Assembly: GCF_900102495.1 (NCBI RefSeq)
Contig: NZ_FMVQ01000017.1
Location: forward strand, 1-46,750
DNA from: Nitrosospira sp. Nl5
GTDB taxonomy: Bacteria > Pseudomonadota > Gammaproteobacteria > Burkholderiales > Nitrosomonadaceae
Reading direction: 5' to 3'
DNA length: 46,750 bases
Part shown: positions 1-8,353 of the stretch, one piece after another
Numbering within the stretch: position 1 is the stretch's first letter
Layout: each line of letters opens with the position of its first letter
Made by a program: the position numbers and the translations under genes
Notes under the pieces: model-generated
Seen by the model: the letters and a program-made list of their open reading frames with translations, nothing else
Databases searched by the model: none
What the model was told of the DNA's origin: nothing

Positions 1-539
1 GCAACGAAGTCGTGCGGCTAATCTTGAGTGTTTAGAGATGCCCTAAAGAGCGAAGGCTGGGCAACTATACAGCTTAAATTTATACCTGTCCATGCCGAGT
101 CAAATCTAGAATCAGGTTCCTCCCGGATGGGATTTTTCTAACAGACTTCCCGGGTTTCAGAAAAGTGAAACGAATATGCGTACGGGATTTGCAGAAGATG
201 ATTGGTCTCCGCAAAAAGTGAAGGAGCGGTATTGAAGAATTTGCGGGCAAGAGGCGAGATGGACCGCCCCGGTTTCGCTGATAATCATGCAATGCCTACA
301 CAATTTCACGCTATCAATTTCGGATTTAAGCTTAAATCCACTGGGTCGAAAGGGGTATAGAATCGCGCCCCCGCATAGCTAGAAGTGTCAGGGTTTTTGT
401 GAAGCTCATCTGTTTACGGATTTGCTTGGGTCACTCTGCTTCCTATTCCCGGTTAGTTTGTTATACAATTTGCGATTGTACTGTTAGCGTCGAAATGCTG
501 GGCCTACGTTTAATTTGCGGATTAGAGATCGGAGATATT
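1..539. other. Left-edge region without a supported gene
   Basis: All three forward frames entering at the left edge close within about 45 bases, so at most a few C-terminal codons of an upstream gene could be here. The 70-codon reverse-strand frame at 80-292 has arginine- and proline-rich content with no recognisable domain and no good ribosome site, so I do not call it. The last 150 bases before the exported protein are AT-rich and probably carry its promoter, but I see no convincing -35/-10 pair. Confidence 0.5.
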
Positions 540-1136
540 ATGAATAGAATGTTTGAGTGGGCTGCTGGGTTGGCATGCGCTATGTTGGTTGCGCTGGTAG
601 CGGTGCCGGTCCATGCACAGCTAATGCTCGCTCATGAAGGCCACCATTCAGGAGACTGCGCCATTAAGACCGGGGCTTTTCCTGTCGCCTTCAGTGCCTA
701 TGAAAAGCCAAAGGGCGACCTTCCGCCCACTCATGCATATTGTGACCATGTTCCGGAGACCGGCGAACTGTACTTTACGGTGGATTTGACGGATCCGGAA
801 TCTCGCGAGGTTCCCATCGCCATACGCCTGGTGATGGAAGGGCATGGGGAAGGAGGGCATGAAATTATGTCCGTGCCAGCCAAAGAATATCCATCTGGGA
901 GTATTTCATTTACGGTGAATTTAGACGAACTCGGTCAATACGCCTTACTGTTGGAGACGGAGAAAGCCGGCAAGATGACCACAGCCGTGCGCATTCCAAT
1001 ACACGTGGGAGGAGGAGGGGGCCACGGTGGGCATGGTTCCGGCTTTGGTATGACAGAGATCGCGCTGTTGCTGGGTGTTGCCGGTATTGCGGTCTTCTTT
1101 TGGCTGCGCCGCCGTCCCAGTGCAAAAGCATCCTGA
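540..1136 (+). CDS. His-rich exported protein with C-terminal membrane anchor, function unknown
   Basis: 198 residues from the ATG at 540, chosen because GGAG lies just upstream and because this start puts a classic signal peptide at the N-terminus (hydrophobic run, then cleavage after VHA-Q at about residue 25). A longer frame from 399 would bury the signal peptide. The mature part begins with a His cluster (HEGHH) and has two Cys (near the CAIK and YCDHV motifs), then a beta-rich domain. A Gly/His linker (GGGGGHGGHG) leads to one membrane helix ending in RRRP. The layout suggests a periplasmic domain tethered to the inner membrane. The His/Cys content suggests metal binding, perhaps copper, but that is inference. 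I do not recognise the family. Confidence 0.75.
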   Translation: MNRMFEWAAGLACAMLVALVAVPVHAQLMLAHEGHHSGDCAIKTGAFPVAFSAYEKPKGDLPPTHAYCDHVPETGELYFTVDLTDPESREVPIAIRLVMEGHGEGGHEIMSVPAKEYPSGSISFTVNLDELGQYALLLETEKAGKMTTAVRIPIHVGGGGGHGGHGSGFGMTEIALLLGVAGIAVFFWLRRRPSAKAS

Positions 1137-1431
1137 AGATATGGGTTGAAGCTTGGATGGTGCTGACGGGGAAAAGTGCCATTCTGAACGGGGAACCTCT
1201 GGCTTGAGGTAGAGCCCGATATCGATTTGCATTTGTTCCAGACGCATCCGGAATAGGCCTTCATGACAATTGCTTGTTTTCCGGACTTGATGGATCCGCC
1301 GGAATCCGAGAGAGAGAACCGAACTGTGATCCTGCCAGCCGGTTGTTTACCGTTTAGTCCCTCAAGGTAGCTTCGGCGTCGATTTCAGAGCCAACAATTA
1401 CGGTTGTCTCTCCATCATGGATATTATGGGA

Positions 1432-1507
1432 TGGGGTGGCTGATGGGGATCGAACCCACGACAACCGGAATCACAATCCGGGACTCTACCACTGAGCTAC
1501 AGCCACC
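1432..1507 (-). tRNA. tRNA-His (GTG)
   Basis: On the reverse strand the sequence folds as a full cloverleaf: acceptor GTGGCTG pairs with CAGCCAC, the anticodon loop carries GTG, and the T loop has GGTTCGATCC. It has the extra 5' G (G-1, position 1507) facing C73 that marks tRNA-His. The 3' CCA is encoded at 1432-1434. It is the last tRNA of a Pro-Arg-His series read leftwards. Confidence 0.97.
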
Positions 1508-1564
1508 ATCTGAAAAAATACCGCATCGCTTGAAGTTCAGGTGCCATTCGCTAATGGTAGCTTA

Positions 1565-1641
1565 TGGCGTGCCCGACAGGAATCGAACCTGTAACCCCCA
1601 GCTTAGAAGGCTGGTGCTCTATCCGGTTGAGCTACGGGCAC
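1565..1641 (-). tRNA. tRNA-Arg (TCT)
   Basis: The reverse strand gives a cloverleaf with acceptor GTGCCCG/CGGGCAC, a D arm containing AGCTCAACCGGATAGAGC, anticodon loop CTTCTAA (anticodon TCT), and a T loop with GGTTCGATTCC. The discriminator is G and CCA is encoded. It lies 57 bases upstream of tRNA-His in the direction of transcription, so both are probably cut from one precursor. Confidence 0.97.
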
Positions 1642-1680
1642 CACTCAAATCGGATTTTGCCCCAAATTAATTATACAAAT

Positions 1681-1757
1681 TGGTCGGGGTGGAGAGATTT
1701 GAACTCCCGACATCCTGGTCCCAAACCAGGCGCGCTACCAGGCTACGCTACACCCCG
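1681..1757 (-). tRNA. tRNA-Pro (TGG)
   Basis: The reverse strand gives a cloverleaf with acceptor CGGGGTG/CACCCCG, anticodon stem CCTGG/CCAGG around TTTGGGA (anticodon TGG), a T arm GGGAGTTCAAATCTCTC variant, and encoded ACCA. It is the first gene of the Pro-Arg-His cluster. An Arg-His-(Leu)-Pro cluster is a common proteobacterial arrangement. Confidence 0.97.
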
Positions 1758-1904
1758 GAAAGGTCAACACTATACCTTTCCGCCAGTAAAAGGTCAATTT
1801 ACGACCTCTCCAGCATGACTTATCATTCGTCAGGTAGAGAAGCTGATGATACGCATTTGTTGCATTCAAGGACTGGGTCGCAGGTAGCCCCGAATTCTAT
1901 ATTT

Positions 1905-2705
1905 TCAATTCTTTATCCTGGTCTGTTCTATCAGCGCGTAGGCTGAATGATTGTGGATAGATTCAAAATTTTCTGATTCCACAATATAACTCTCTATACG
2001 CGTATCCCGGTTCAACATCTCAGCTATATCGCGTACCACGTCCTCGACGAATTTGGGATTATCGTAGGCCTTTTCGGTAACGTATTTTTCGTCCGAACGT
2101 TTCAACAATCCATAGAGCTCACAGGATGCCTGGTCCTCCGCCATTCTTATCAGTTCCTCTATCCAGACACAGCTATTAGTGCGAATTGAGATTGACATGT
2201 GGGAACGCTGATTATGTGCGCCGTAAGCAGAAATTTGCTTGGAGCACGGACAGAGACTGGTCACCGGCACAATTATCTTCATGGTGAACGAGTAGCTTCC
2301 ATTCTTGATTTCACCAATGAAAGTCACCTCATAATCCAGCAGGCTTTTTACGCGGGAGACCGGCGCCGTTTTGTTGATGAAATAAGGAAAAGTCATTTCT
2401 ATGCCACCGGATTCCGTTTCGAGCTTCTTTACCATAGCCCGTAGAATACCTTCGAACGATTCCACGGAAATTTCGCTTTCATGGCTGTTAAGTATCTCCA
2501 CAAATCGTGACATGTGTACCCCCTTGAAATGATGGGGTAAATTGACATACATGTTGAACATGGCAACCGTATGCTGTATGCCGCTATCGTTGTCCGTTAT
2601 CTTCACCGGATGGCGGATGGCCCTGATACCCGCTCTATTGATTGCGATACGCCTTGTATCGCGGGTGTTTTGCACATCCGCAAGGGAAAATTTGATATCG
2701 TTCAT
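1905..2705 (-). CDS. folE2: GTP cyclohydrolase FolE2 (type IB)
   Basis: 266 residues, the usual length for FolE2. The enzyme opens GTP to dihydroneopterin triphosphate, the first step of folate synthesis, and replaces the zinc-dependent FolE in many bacteria. The family active-site block is clear: the catalytic Cys in PCSKQIS (Cys154), followed by GAHNQRS at 162-168. The N-terminus ([10 protein letters not shown]) is also typical. It is the last gene of the leftward series xseB-ispA-dxs-folE2. A gap of about 200 bases separates it from dxs, so it may have its own promoter. Whether folE is also present elsewhere in the genome cannot be seen. Confidence 0.95.
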   Translation of the reverse strand: MNDIKFSLADVQNTRDTRRIAINRAGIRAIRHPVKITDNDSGIQHTVAMFNMYVNLPHHFKGVHMSRFVEILNSHESEISVESFEGILRAMVKKLETESGGIEMTFPYFINKTAPVSRVKSLLDYEVTFIGEIKNGSYSFTMKIIVPVTSLCPCSKQISAYGAHNQRSHMSISIRTNSCVWIEELIRMAEDQASCELYGLLKRSDEKYVTEKAYDNPKFVEDVVRDIAEMLNRDTRIESYIVESENFESIHNHSAYALIEQTRIKN

Positions 2706-2903
2706 GATTCTAAATCCGGCAGCCCTGTTGCGAATTCACCCAGGAAAGGCGAAATTCAAGTAGGAAAAAAGTCATTTTGGCGCTGAATTGAAAACGAGCT
2801 CCAACGAGATGTTAATCGCCGATTTTAAGAGGGCATCTATTTCTCTGGAAAGCGGGAGCGCCGGGCATATGAAAATCGTAGCCGGGAAATGACGTGGAGC
2901 TAA

Positions 2904-4748
2904 CTACCCGGAGTGTCTCGCCCGGACCGACCTGATGATTCCCGCCTTATCCAATCCACAATCAGCCAGCATTTGTGAAGGGTCACCCTGATCTATAAAG
3001 ATATCCGGCAATCCCAGTTGCAGGACCGAAACGACGATGCCCCTGCTTTCCAGCAGCTCTACTACCGCGCTACCCGCTCCACCCATGACAGTGTTTTCTT
3101 CCACTGTCACCAGTAATTCGTAACTCGACGCCAAGGACAGAATCAGGTCGTTGTCCAACGGTTTGACAAAACGCATATTGACAACGGTGGCATTTAATTC
3201 TTCTGCAGCTTCTAGGCAGGGTTTGAGCATGCTACCGAAAGCCAGCAGCGCAATTTTTTCTCCACTACGGCGAATCTCGCCACGTCCTACCGGGATCACT
3301 TCCATTTGCTTCTGCGGTACAACGCCGGTTCCCGCGCCGCGTGGATATCGTACTGCTGCCGGTGTATTCATCTGAAACGCGGTATAGAGCATTTGACGGC
3401 ACTCATTCTCGTCTGAAGGTGTCATCACCGTGATATTCGGAATACAGCGCAAATAGGTTAAATCAAAACTGCCAGCATGGGTGGGACCATCCGCTCCTAC
3501 TAATCCGGCACGATCAATGGCGAATACTACGGGCAAATTCTGGATAGCGACATCGTGAATCAACTGGTCGTAAGCCCGCTGCAGAAAGGTCGAATAAATG
3601 GCTACCACCGGCTTCATGCCATCACAGGCCAGGCCCGCGGCAAAAGTGACCGCGTGTTGCTCGGCGATACCGACATCAAAATAACGGTCGGGATATTCCT
3701 CCGAAAATCTCACCAGTCCCGAGCCCTCGCGCATCGCCGGCGTAATGCCGATCAGGCGCGGATCCAATGCCGCCATATCGCATAACCAGTCCCCGAAAAT
3801 TTGATTGTAGTTCGGCTTGCTCGCGGCTTTAGGAGCGAAGCCGGCATCCGGATTAAACTTGCTTACCCCGTGGTAGAGAATCGGATCGTCCTCGGCGGCC
3901 TTATAGCCCGCACCTTTGCGCGTTACGATATGCAGAAACTGAGGGCCGTCCAGATGTTTAATGTTGTTGAGCGTGGTTATCAGTATGTCAAGATCATGAC
4001 CATCAATGGGGCCTATGTAATTGAAACCGAATTCCTCAAACAGTGTGCTGGGCGTGACCATTCCCTTTACATGCTCTTCGGCACGTTTAGCCAGTTCCAG
4101 CATCGGCGGCACGACGCCGAGCATTTTCTCCCCGGCGCGCCGTGCCGTCGCATAGAATTGACCCGACATGAGTCTCGCAAGGTAGTTGTTGAGCGCTCCT
4201 ACGGGACGCGATATCGACATGTCGTTATCATTCAGGATGACGAGCAAATCAGTGTTCATGGCGCCGGCATTGTTCAAAGCTTCGAATGCCATGCCCGCGC
4301 TCATTGCGCCATCACCGATCACGGCTACCACGCGCCGTTCCTTCCCCTCCCGTTGCGCTGCGACCGCCATGCCTAGAGCAGCGCTGATGGAGGTACTGGA
4401 GTGGGCCGTACCAAAGGCGTCGTATTCACTTTCGTCGCGCCGCGGAAATCCCGCAACACCGCCTTGCATGCGCAATTTGCTCATGCCTTCACGGCGGCCG
4501 GTGAGGATCTTGTGAGCATATGTCTGGTGGCCGACGTCCCATACCAAGCGGTCATGAGGCGTATCGAAAACATAATGCAACGCGATGGTCAACTCGATCG
4601 TGCCAAGATTCGAGGACAAATGCCCGCCCGTCTTGGCTACCGATTCAACCAGGAATTGGCGCAACTCATCGGCGAGCTGTGGCAGCGTCTTACGTTCCAG
4701 CTTTCGCAACTTGGAAGGAGCGTTAATGGTATCGAGCAGTGGATACAT
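2904..4748 (-). CDS. dxs: 1-deoxy-D-xylulose-5-phosphate synthase
   Basis: 614 residues, full length. It condenses pyruvate and glyceraldehyde 3-phosphate to DXP, the entry step of the MEP isoprenoid pathway, in the cytoplasm. It has the thiamine diphosphate motif GDGAMSAG (from residue 145) ending at NDNDMSIS (from 173), the substrate-side histidine region [13 protein letters not shown] near residue 73, the transketolase-like pyrimidine domain with [13 protein letters not shown], and a C-terminal transketolase domain. It lies 47 bases downstream of ispA on the same strand and supplies precursors for it. Confidence 0.97.
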   Translation of the reverse strand: MYPLLDTINAPSKLRKLERKTLPQLADELRQFLVESVAKTGGHLSSNLGTIELTIALHYVFDTPHDRLVWDVGHQTYAHKILTGRREGMSKLRMQGGVAGFPRRDESEYDAFGTAHSSTSISAALGMAVAAQREGKERRVVAVIGDGAMSAGMAFEALNNAGAMNTDLLVILNDNDMSISRPVGALNNYLARLMSGQFYATARRAGEKMLGVVPPMLELAKRAEEHVKGMVTPSTLFEEFGFNYIGPIDGHDLDILITTLNNIKHLDGPQFLHIVTRKGAGYKAAEDDPILYHGVSKFNPDAGFAPKAASKPNYNQIFGDWLCDMAALDPRLIGITPAMREGSGLVRFSEEYPDRYFDVGIAEQHAVTFAAGLACDGMKPVVAIYSTFLQRAYDQLIHDVAIQNLPVVFAIDRAGLVGADGPTHAGSFDLTYLRCIPNITVMTPSDENECRQMLYTAFQMNTPAAVRYPRGAGTGVVPQKQMEVIPVGRGEIRRSGEKIALLAFGSMLKPCLEAAEELNATVVNMRFVKPLDNDLILSLASSYELLVTVEENTVMGGAGSAVVELLESRGIVVSVLQLGLPDIFIDQGDPSQMLADCGLDKAGIIRSVRARHSG

Positions 4749-4795
4749 TTAAACCCTAAAAATTGTAATATTCTTTGCTGTACAAAATATCAGTT

Positions 4796-5689
4796 TCAAA
4801 ACTTGCGGTCGATGATGAAGTCGGTCACTTGCCGCAATCGTTCCGCCGTTGCACCAAAAACCTCCAACGACTGATACGCATCGGATCGCAACTCCTCGGC
4901 CAACTCATGTGCCCGGGTGCTCCCAAGAATACTTACATACGTCGGTTTGTTATTTTCGGCATCTTTGCCGGCGGTCTTGCCCAAAGTCGCAGTGGTGGCT
5001 TCCGCATCGAGTACGTCGTCCACCACCTGGAATGCAAGGCCTATGCATTTGGCAAAATGATCAAGACTCGTCAATTGGCCCTCATTCAAACCGCTACCGC
5101 AACAGGCGCCGAGCATGACCGCCGCACGGATAAGCGCCCCGGTCTTGTGGATATGCATAAATTCCAGTTCCGGCAGGCTCAAGGTCTTGCCGACGCTGGC
5201 AAGATCAACCGCCTGTCCGCCCGCCATCCCGCGCGATCCCGCTGCTTGCGCCAGCCGCTTGACCATTTCCAGTTGCATTTGCGGTGTATCCGCCAGGCGA
5301 TATTCGGCGAGCAGTTGAAAGGCCAGGCTTTGCAAACTGTCACCCGCCAGCAGGGCGATTGCTTCATCGTATTCTACATGACAAGTAGGCTTGCCTCGAC
5401 GCAGCACGTCGTCATCCATGCAAGGCAGATCATCATGCACCAGTGAATAAGCATGTATCAATTCTACCGCCGCGGCAGCGATAGTTACGCGCTCTTCGTC
5501 CGCTTGACTCAGCTCTCCGGCAGCAAAAGCAAGCAGCGGGCGCACTCGCTTTCCTCCGCCTAGAACGGTATAGCGCATGGCGTCGTGCAGACGCACGGGG
5601 GCAATATTTGTGGCGGGAAGCAGAGTCTGCAGGGAAGTTTCTATGCGTACCTGACGGCTCTTCGCCCAATCCTGGAAATCAGCGATCAT
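4796..5689 (-). CDS. ispA: Polyprenyl diphosphate synthase, farnesyl diphosphate synthase type
   Basis: 297 residues. It elongates dimethylallyl diphosphate to geranyl and farnesyl diphosphate, which feeds undecaprenyl phosphate (needed by the EPS genes of this window), quinones and hopanoids. Seen directly: LGGGKRVRP near 43-51, the first Asp-rich motif DDLPCMDDD (86-94) and the second Asp-rich motif VVDDVLDAE near 220. Its start overlaps the 3' end of xseB by 11 bases, the conserved xseB-ispA coupling. Confidence 0.95.
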   Translation of the reverse strand: MIADFQDWAKSRQVRIETSLQTLLPATNIAPVRLHDAMRYTVLGGGKRVRPLLAFAAGELSQADEERVTIAAAAVELIHAYSLVHDDLPCMDDDVLRRGKPTCHVEYDEAIALLAGDSLQSLAFQLLAEYRLADTPQMQLEMVKRLAQAAGSRGMAGGQAVDLASVGKTLSLPELEFMHIHKTGALIRAAVMLGACCGSGLNEGQLTSLDHFAKCIGLAFQVVDDVLDAEATTATLGKTAGKDAENNKPTYVSILGSTRAHELAEELRSDAYQSLEVFGATAERLRQVTDFIIDRKF

Positions 5690-5933
5690 CGATACCGGAC
5701 GGGGAGAAATTTTTCAGTGTATCAGCCTCAAGGAGACGCACCTGTTGTTGCGCTTCCTGTAGCTTGGACTGACAATATTGTAGCAACTCCGTACCGCGTT
5801 TGTGGGCTGAGAGCGAAACTTCGAGCGGCATTTGTCCCGCTTCCATTTCGACTACAATGCTTTCCAGTTCCGCCAATGCCGCTTCAAAACTTTCTGGCTG
5901 TGAAAATTTGACGGGTTTAGCGAGCTTTGTCAT
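5679..5933 (-). CDS. xseB: Exodeoxyribonuclease VII small subunit
   Basis: 84 residues from the ATG at 5933; a start three codons further upstream (5942) is possible. XseB partners the large subunit XseA in exonuclease VII, which degrades single-stranded DNA. The core is typical of the family: SFEAALAELESIV, then MEAGQMPLEVSLSAHKRGTELL, forming two helices. It is first in the xseB-ispA-dxs-folE2 series and overlaps ispA by 11 bases. xseA is not in the window. Confidence 0.93.
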   Translation of the reverse strand: MTKLAKPVKFSQPESFEAALAELESIVVEMEAGQMPLEVSLSAHKRGTELLQYCQSKLQEAQQQVRLLEADTLKNFSPSGIDDR

Positions 5934-6175
5934 GATAAGCAAGTGTCACAGAATAGATGCGTTGCCGGGAAACTGCAAAAATAACGCAATAAGCGTGGTC
6001 AGGTCAATTAAATACACGAAACTTTCTTCAAGGAGCCTTTTAGTTGGGATTATAGGCGTTCTAGAAAGAATATCACCCTCTCCCCCGCTTGATTGGTTGC
6101 ATTAATTCAGTAGACGTTTGGTTTTTAGTATGATAGCCACCTTTTTTAACTCCTTGGGAATGTAAAGTACCGGAT

Positions 6176-7279
6176 ATGTCCAAACTTATTGATGTTTCCG
6201 AGCTGACGCAACTGCCCACGCAACTGCCGATCGACTGGTATCTCGATCCCTCTATCCTCGATTTGGAAAAACGCCTTTTATTTGACAAGGGGGCAGGTTA
6301 TGTCGGTCACGAAATCATGGTGCCGAATGTAGGTGACTATTATGTGCTGGAGTGGATGAATAATGCCAAAGTGCTAGTACGTAATGAGGACGGCATTGCG
6401 CTGCTGTCCAACGTCTGCCGCCATCGGCAGTCTCTTCTGCTCAAAGGCCGCGGCAATACCAGAAACATCGTTTGTCCCATACATCGCTGGACCTATGGTA
6501 TGAATGGGAGACTACTAGGGGCTCCGCACTTTTCCGAAAATCCTTGCCTTAATCTCGGCAGCACCCCCTTGCAGAATTGGAATGGCTTGCTGTTTGCGGG
6601 CAAGCGGAATGTGGCGCGCGACCTAGCGCACCTTGGCGTCCTTAAAGATTTCGATTTTTCCGGGCATGTGCTGGAACGCGTGCAGATAGAAGAATACGCC
6701 TGCAACTGGAAGACCTTTATCGAGGTATATCTGGAAGACTATCACGTCAATACCTACCATCCTGGCTTAAGTAGTTTCGTTGATACTAACGAGTTGAAGT
6801 GGGAGTTCGGCGATTGGTACAACGCGCAAATTGTGGGACCCAATCGGGACCTTGTCTGTCCCAGCACGCCGGTTTACGCCAAATGGCGCGAACAGTGGCT
6901 GCATCAGACAGAGGGCGAGACACCGACTCATGGCGCGATCTGGATGCTTTACTATCCTAACATCATGTTGGAGTGGTATCCCCATGTACTCGTTATCAGT
7001 ACGCTGTTGCCAACGGGAACGGAGCGCTGCACAAACGTGGTGGAGTTCTATTATCCCGAAGATATTGTGTTATTTGAACGAGAGTTTATTGACGCGGAAC
7101 AGGCTGCCTACCATGAAACTGCAGTCGAAGATGATGAAATTTGTCGGCTTATGACTGCTGGACGCCGTGCACTCTATGAGCAAGGCATTAATGAAGCTGG
7201 TCCGTATCAGTCGCCAATGGAGGACGGTATGGCGCACTTTCATAAATTTCTCCGGCGGGAAATCGAATCGCACATTTGA
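6176..7279 (+). CDS. Rieske [2Fe-2S] ring-hydroxylating oxygenase, alpha-subunit type
   Basis: 367 residues. The N-terminal Rieske domain has Cys81-x-His83 and Cys100-x2-His103 (CRH ... CPIH), which hold the 2Fe-2S cluster. The C-terminal SRPBCC domain has a mononuclear iron site, seen as EDYHVNTYH with His190 and His195 and a nearby acidic residue. Enzymes of this family insert oxygen using electrons from a separate reductase. The substrate cannot be told from the sequence, and no reductase or beta subunit is adjacent. The next gene is a small SpoIIAA-like protein on the same strand 57 bases away. A weak GGGA precedes the ATG. Confidence 0.88.
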   Translation: MSKLIDVSELTQLPTQLPIDWYLDPSILDLEKRLLFDKGAGYVGHEIMVPNVGDYYVLEWMNNAKVLVRNEDGIALLSNVCRHRQSLLLKGRGNTRNIVCPIHRWTYGMNGRLLGAPHFSENPCLNLGSTPLQNWNGLLFAGKRNVARDLAHLGVLKDFDFSGHVLERVQIEEYACNWKTFIEVYLEDYHVNTYHPGLSSFVDTNELKWEFGDWYNAQIVGPNRDLVCPSTPVYAKWREQWLHQTEGETPTHGAIWMLYYPNIMLEWYPHVLVISTLLPTGTERCTNVVEFYYPEDIVLFEREFIDAEQAAYHETAVEDDEICRLMTAGRRALYEQGINEAGPYQSPMEDGMAHFHKFLRREIESHI

Positions 7280-7336
7280 ATGTGGCGTATTGAATTACAC
7301 TACTTATGACAAGTTTTTAATTTATTGGATCAGCCC

Positions 7337-7681
7337 ATGATTACCGTTCAGGAAACCGACAATCTAATCAATGTTGCTGTCTTCGGCGAATTCACCTTGG
7401 CAGATTACAAGGAATTCGAAGAGCATGTACTCTACAAATATCGCTCCGGTAACCGAGTAAATGTACTGTTTGACTGGCGAGACATGCTGAGCTACACCGT
7501 CGATGTTGCATGGGAGGATATAAAATTCATCCGTGAGCACGGCAGCGAATTCAACCGGATTGCCATAGTAACGGAAAATCAATGGCGGGCCTGGGGGGCT
7601 TGGGTTGCCAATCTTTTCATTGATGCCGATATCAGGGTGTTCAGCGATTATACGGACGCAGAGGCGTGGGTTACGGCGTGA
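7337..7681 (+). CDS. SpoIIAA-like (STAS-type) small protein
   Basis: 114 residues from the ATG at 7337; a TTG four codons upstream is possible. The pattern of alternating strands and helices, with GEFTLADYKEFEEHV, LFDWRDM and RIAIVTENQW, fits the SpoIIAA-like family (PF11964), compact STAS-fold proteins of unclear function often encoded beside metabolic enzymes. There is no signal peptide. It follows the Rieske oxygenase on the same strand and is probably cotranscribed. It lacks an obvious phosphorylatable Ser as in true anti-sigma antagonists, so a signalling role is not implied. Confidence 0.8.
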   Translation: MITVQETDNLINVAVFGEFTLADYKEFEEHVLYKYRSGNRVNVLFDWRDMLSYTVDVAWEDIKFIREHGSEFNRIAIVTENQWRAWGAWVANLFIDADIRVFSDYTDAEAWVTA

Positions 7682-8353
7682 TATTCAGGAACTGGGGATT
7701 CTGGAATTTCAGATAAAAAACAGAAGAAGGTGGCAACGGATAGATGTGGGAAAACTCGATCTCCATCTCAAATCATCTCTAACATATGAATATTACGCCT
7801 TCGTAAGGAGTAATCATTTATAATCCGGCTTGGCGTCTTCCACATTCTCAATCTCGGAATAGTCCTCTCCGACCAATTCTGATCGGCGTGATTTCAGGCA
7901 TTACTTAGTTGCCGGCCAGCAGATTTGTTGTAAAAAAGCTACACATCTCTCTCCTATTCTCCAAAATCTCTTTATATTGGTTCTTAACTCGTCCAGAATG
8001 GAACCTGCTTTTCCACAGGCCCTACGTTAAGGTTCAGAATTTATCTCAATGGCATTTTTCAAGCGGAAAACCGAGGCTGAAAATTGGCGCTGTTACTTAG
8101 CTAAAAGAGGCGCGGAATATGAGCATAATATTGTCTTGACAGAGAAATCCACTATAATATAAGCTCGGCAATTGTTTAAATTTACGTATTTATTTTGTTA
8201 GCGAGCACTTTTTATTACAGCGATTATTCTCAGCATTGAATTTAAAAATTTCAAGCCAAGGGTGAGCAGATTAATAACCTAAACAGTGTGTCCGACCAGA
8301 ATCCTTTACATTATAAAAAGATGACTAGTACCATTAATTTGGAGGGGAAGACC
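7682..8353. other. AT-rich intergenic region upstream of the lipid module
   Basis: About 670 bases with no credible coding frame; the two short open frames here (around 7605-7823 and 7909-8100) have biased composition and no ribosome site. The region holds the sigma70-type promoter listed separately and a leader of about 190 bases before the acyl-AMP ligase. I see no classical terminator for the preceding gene. Confidence 0.6.
8136..8163 (+). promoter_or_regulatory. Sigma70-type promoter for the lipid module
   Basis: TTGACA at 8136-8141 is followed after 16 bases by TATAAG at 8158-8163. An overlapping alternative is TTGTCT at 8131-8136 with a perfect TATAAT at 8153-8158, also 16 bases apart. 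Either gives a strong vegetative promoter directed at the acyl-AMP ligase operon, leaving a long leader. Confidence 0.65.

Noticed and set aside
3801-4376. 191-codon forward frame inside dxs
   Set aside because: It lies antisense to a fully supported dxs and has no domain; a codon-bias shadow.
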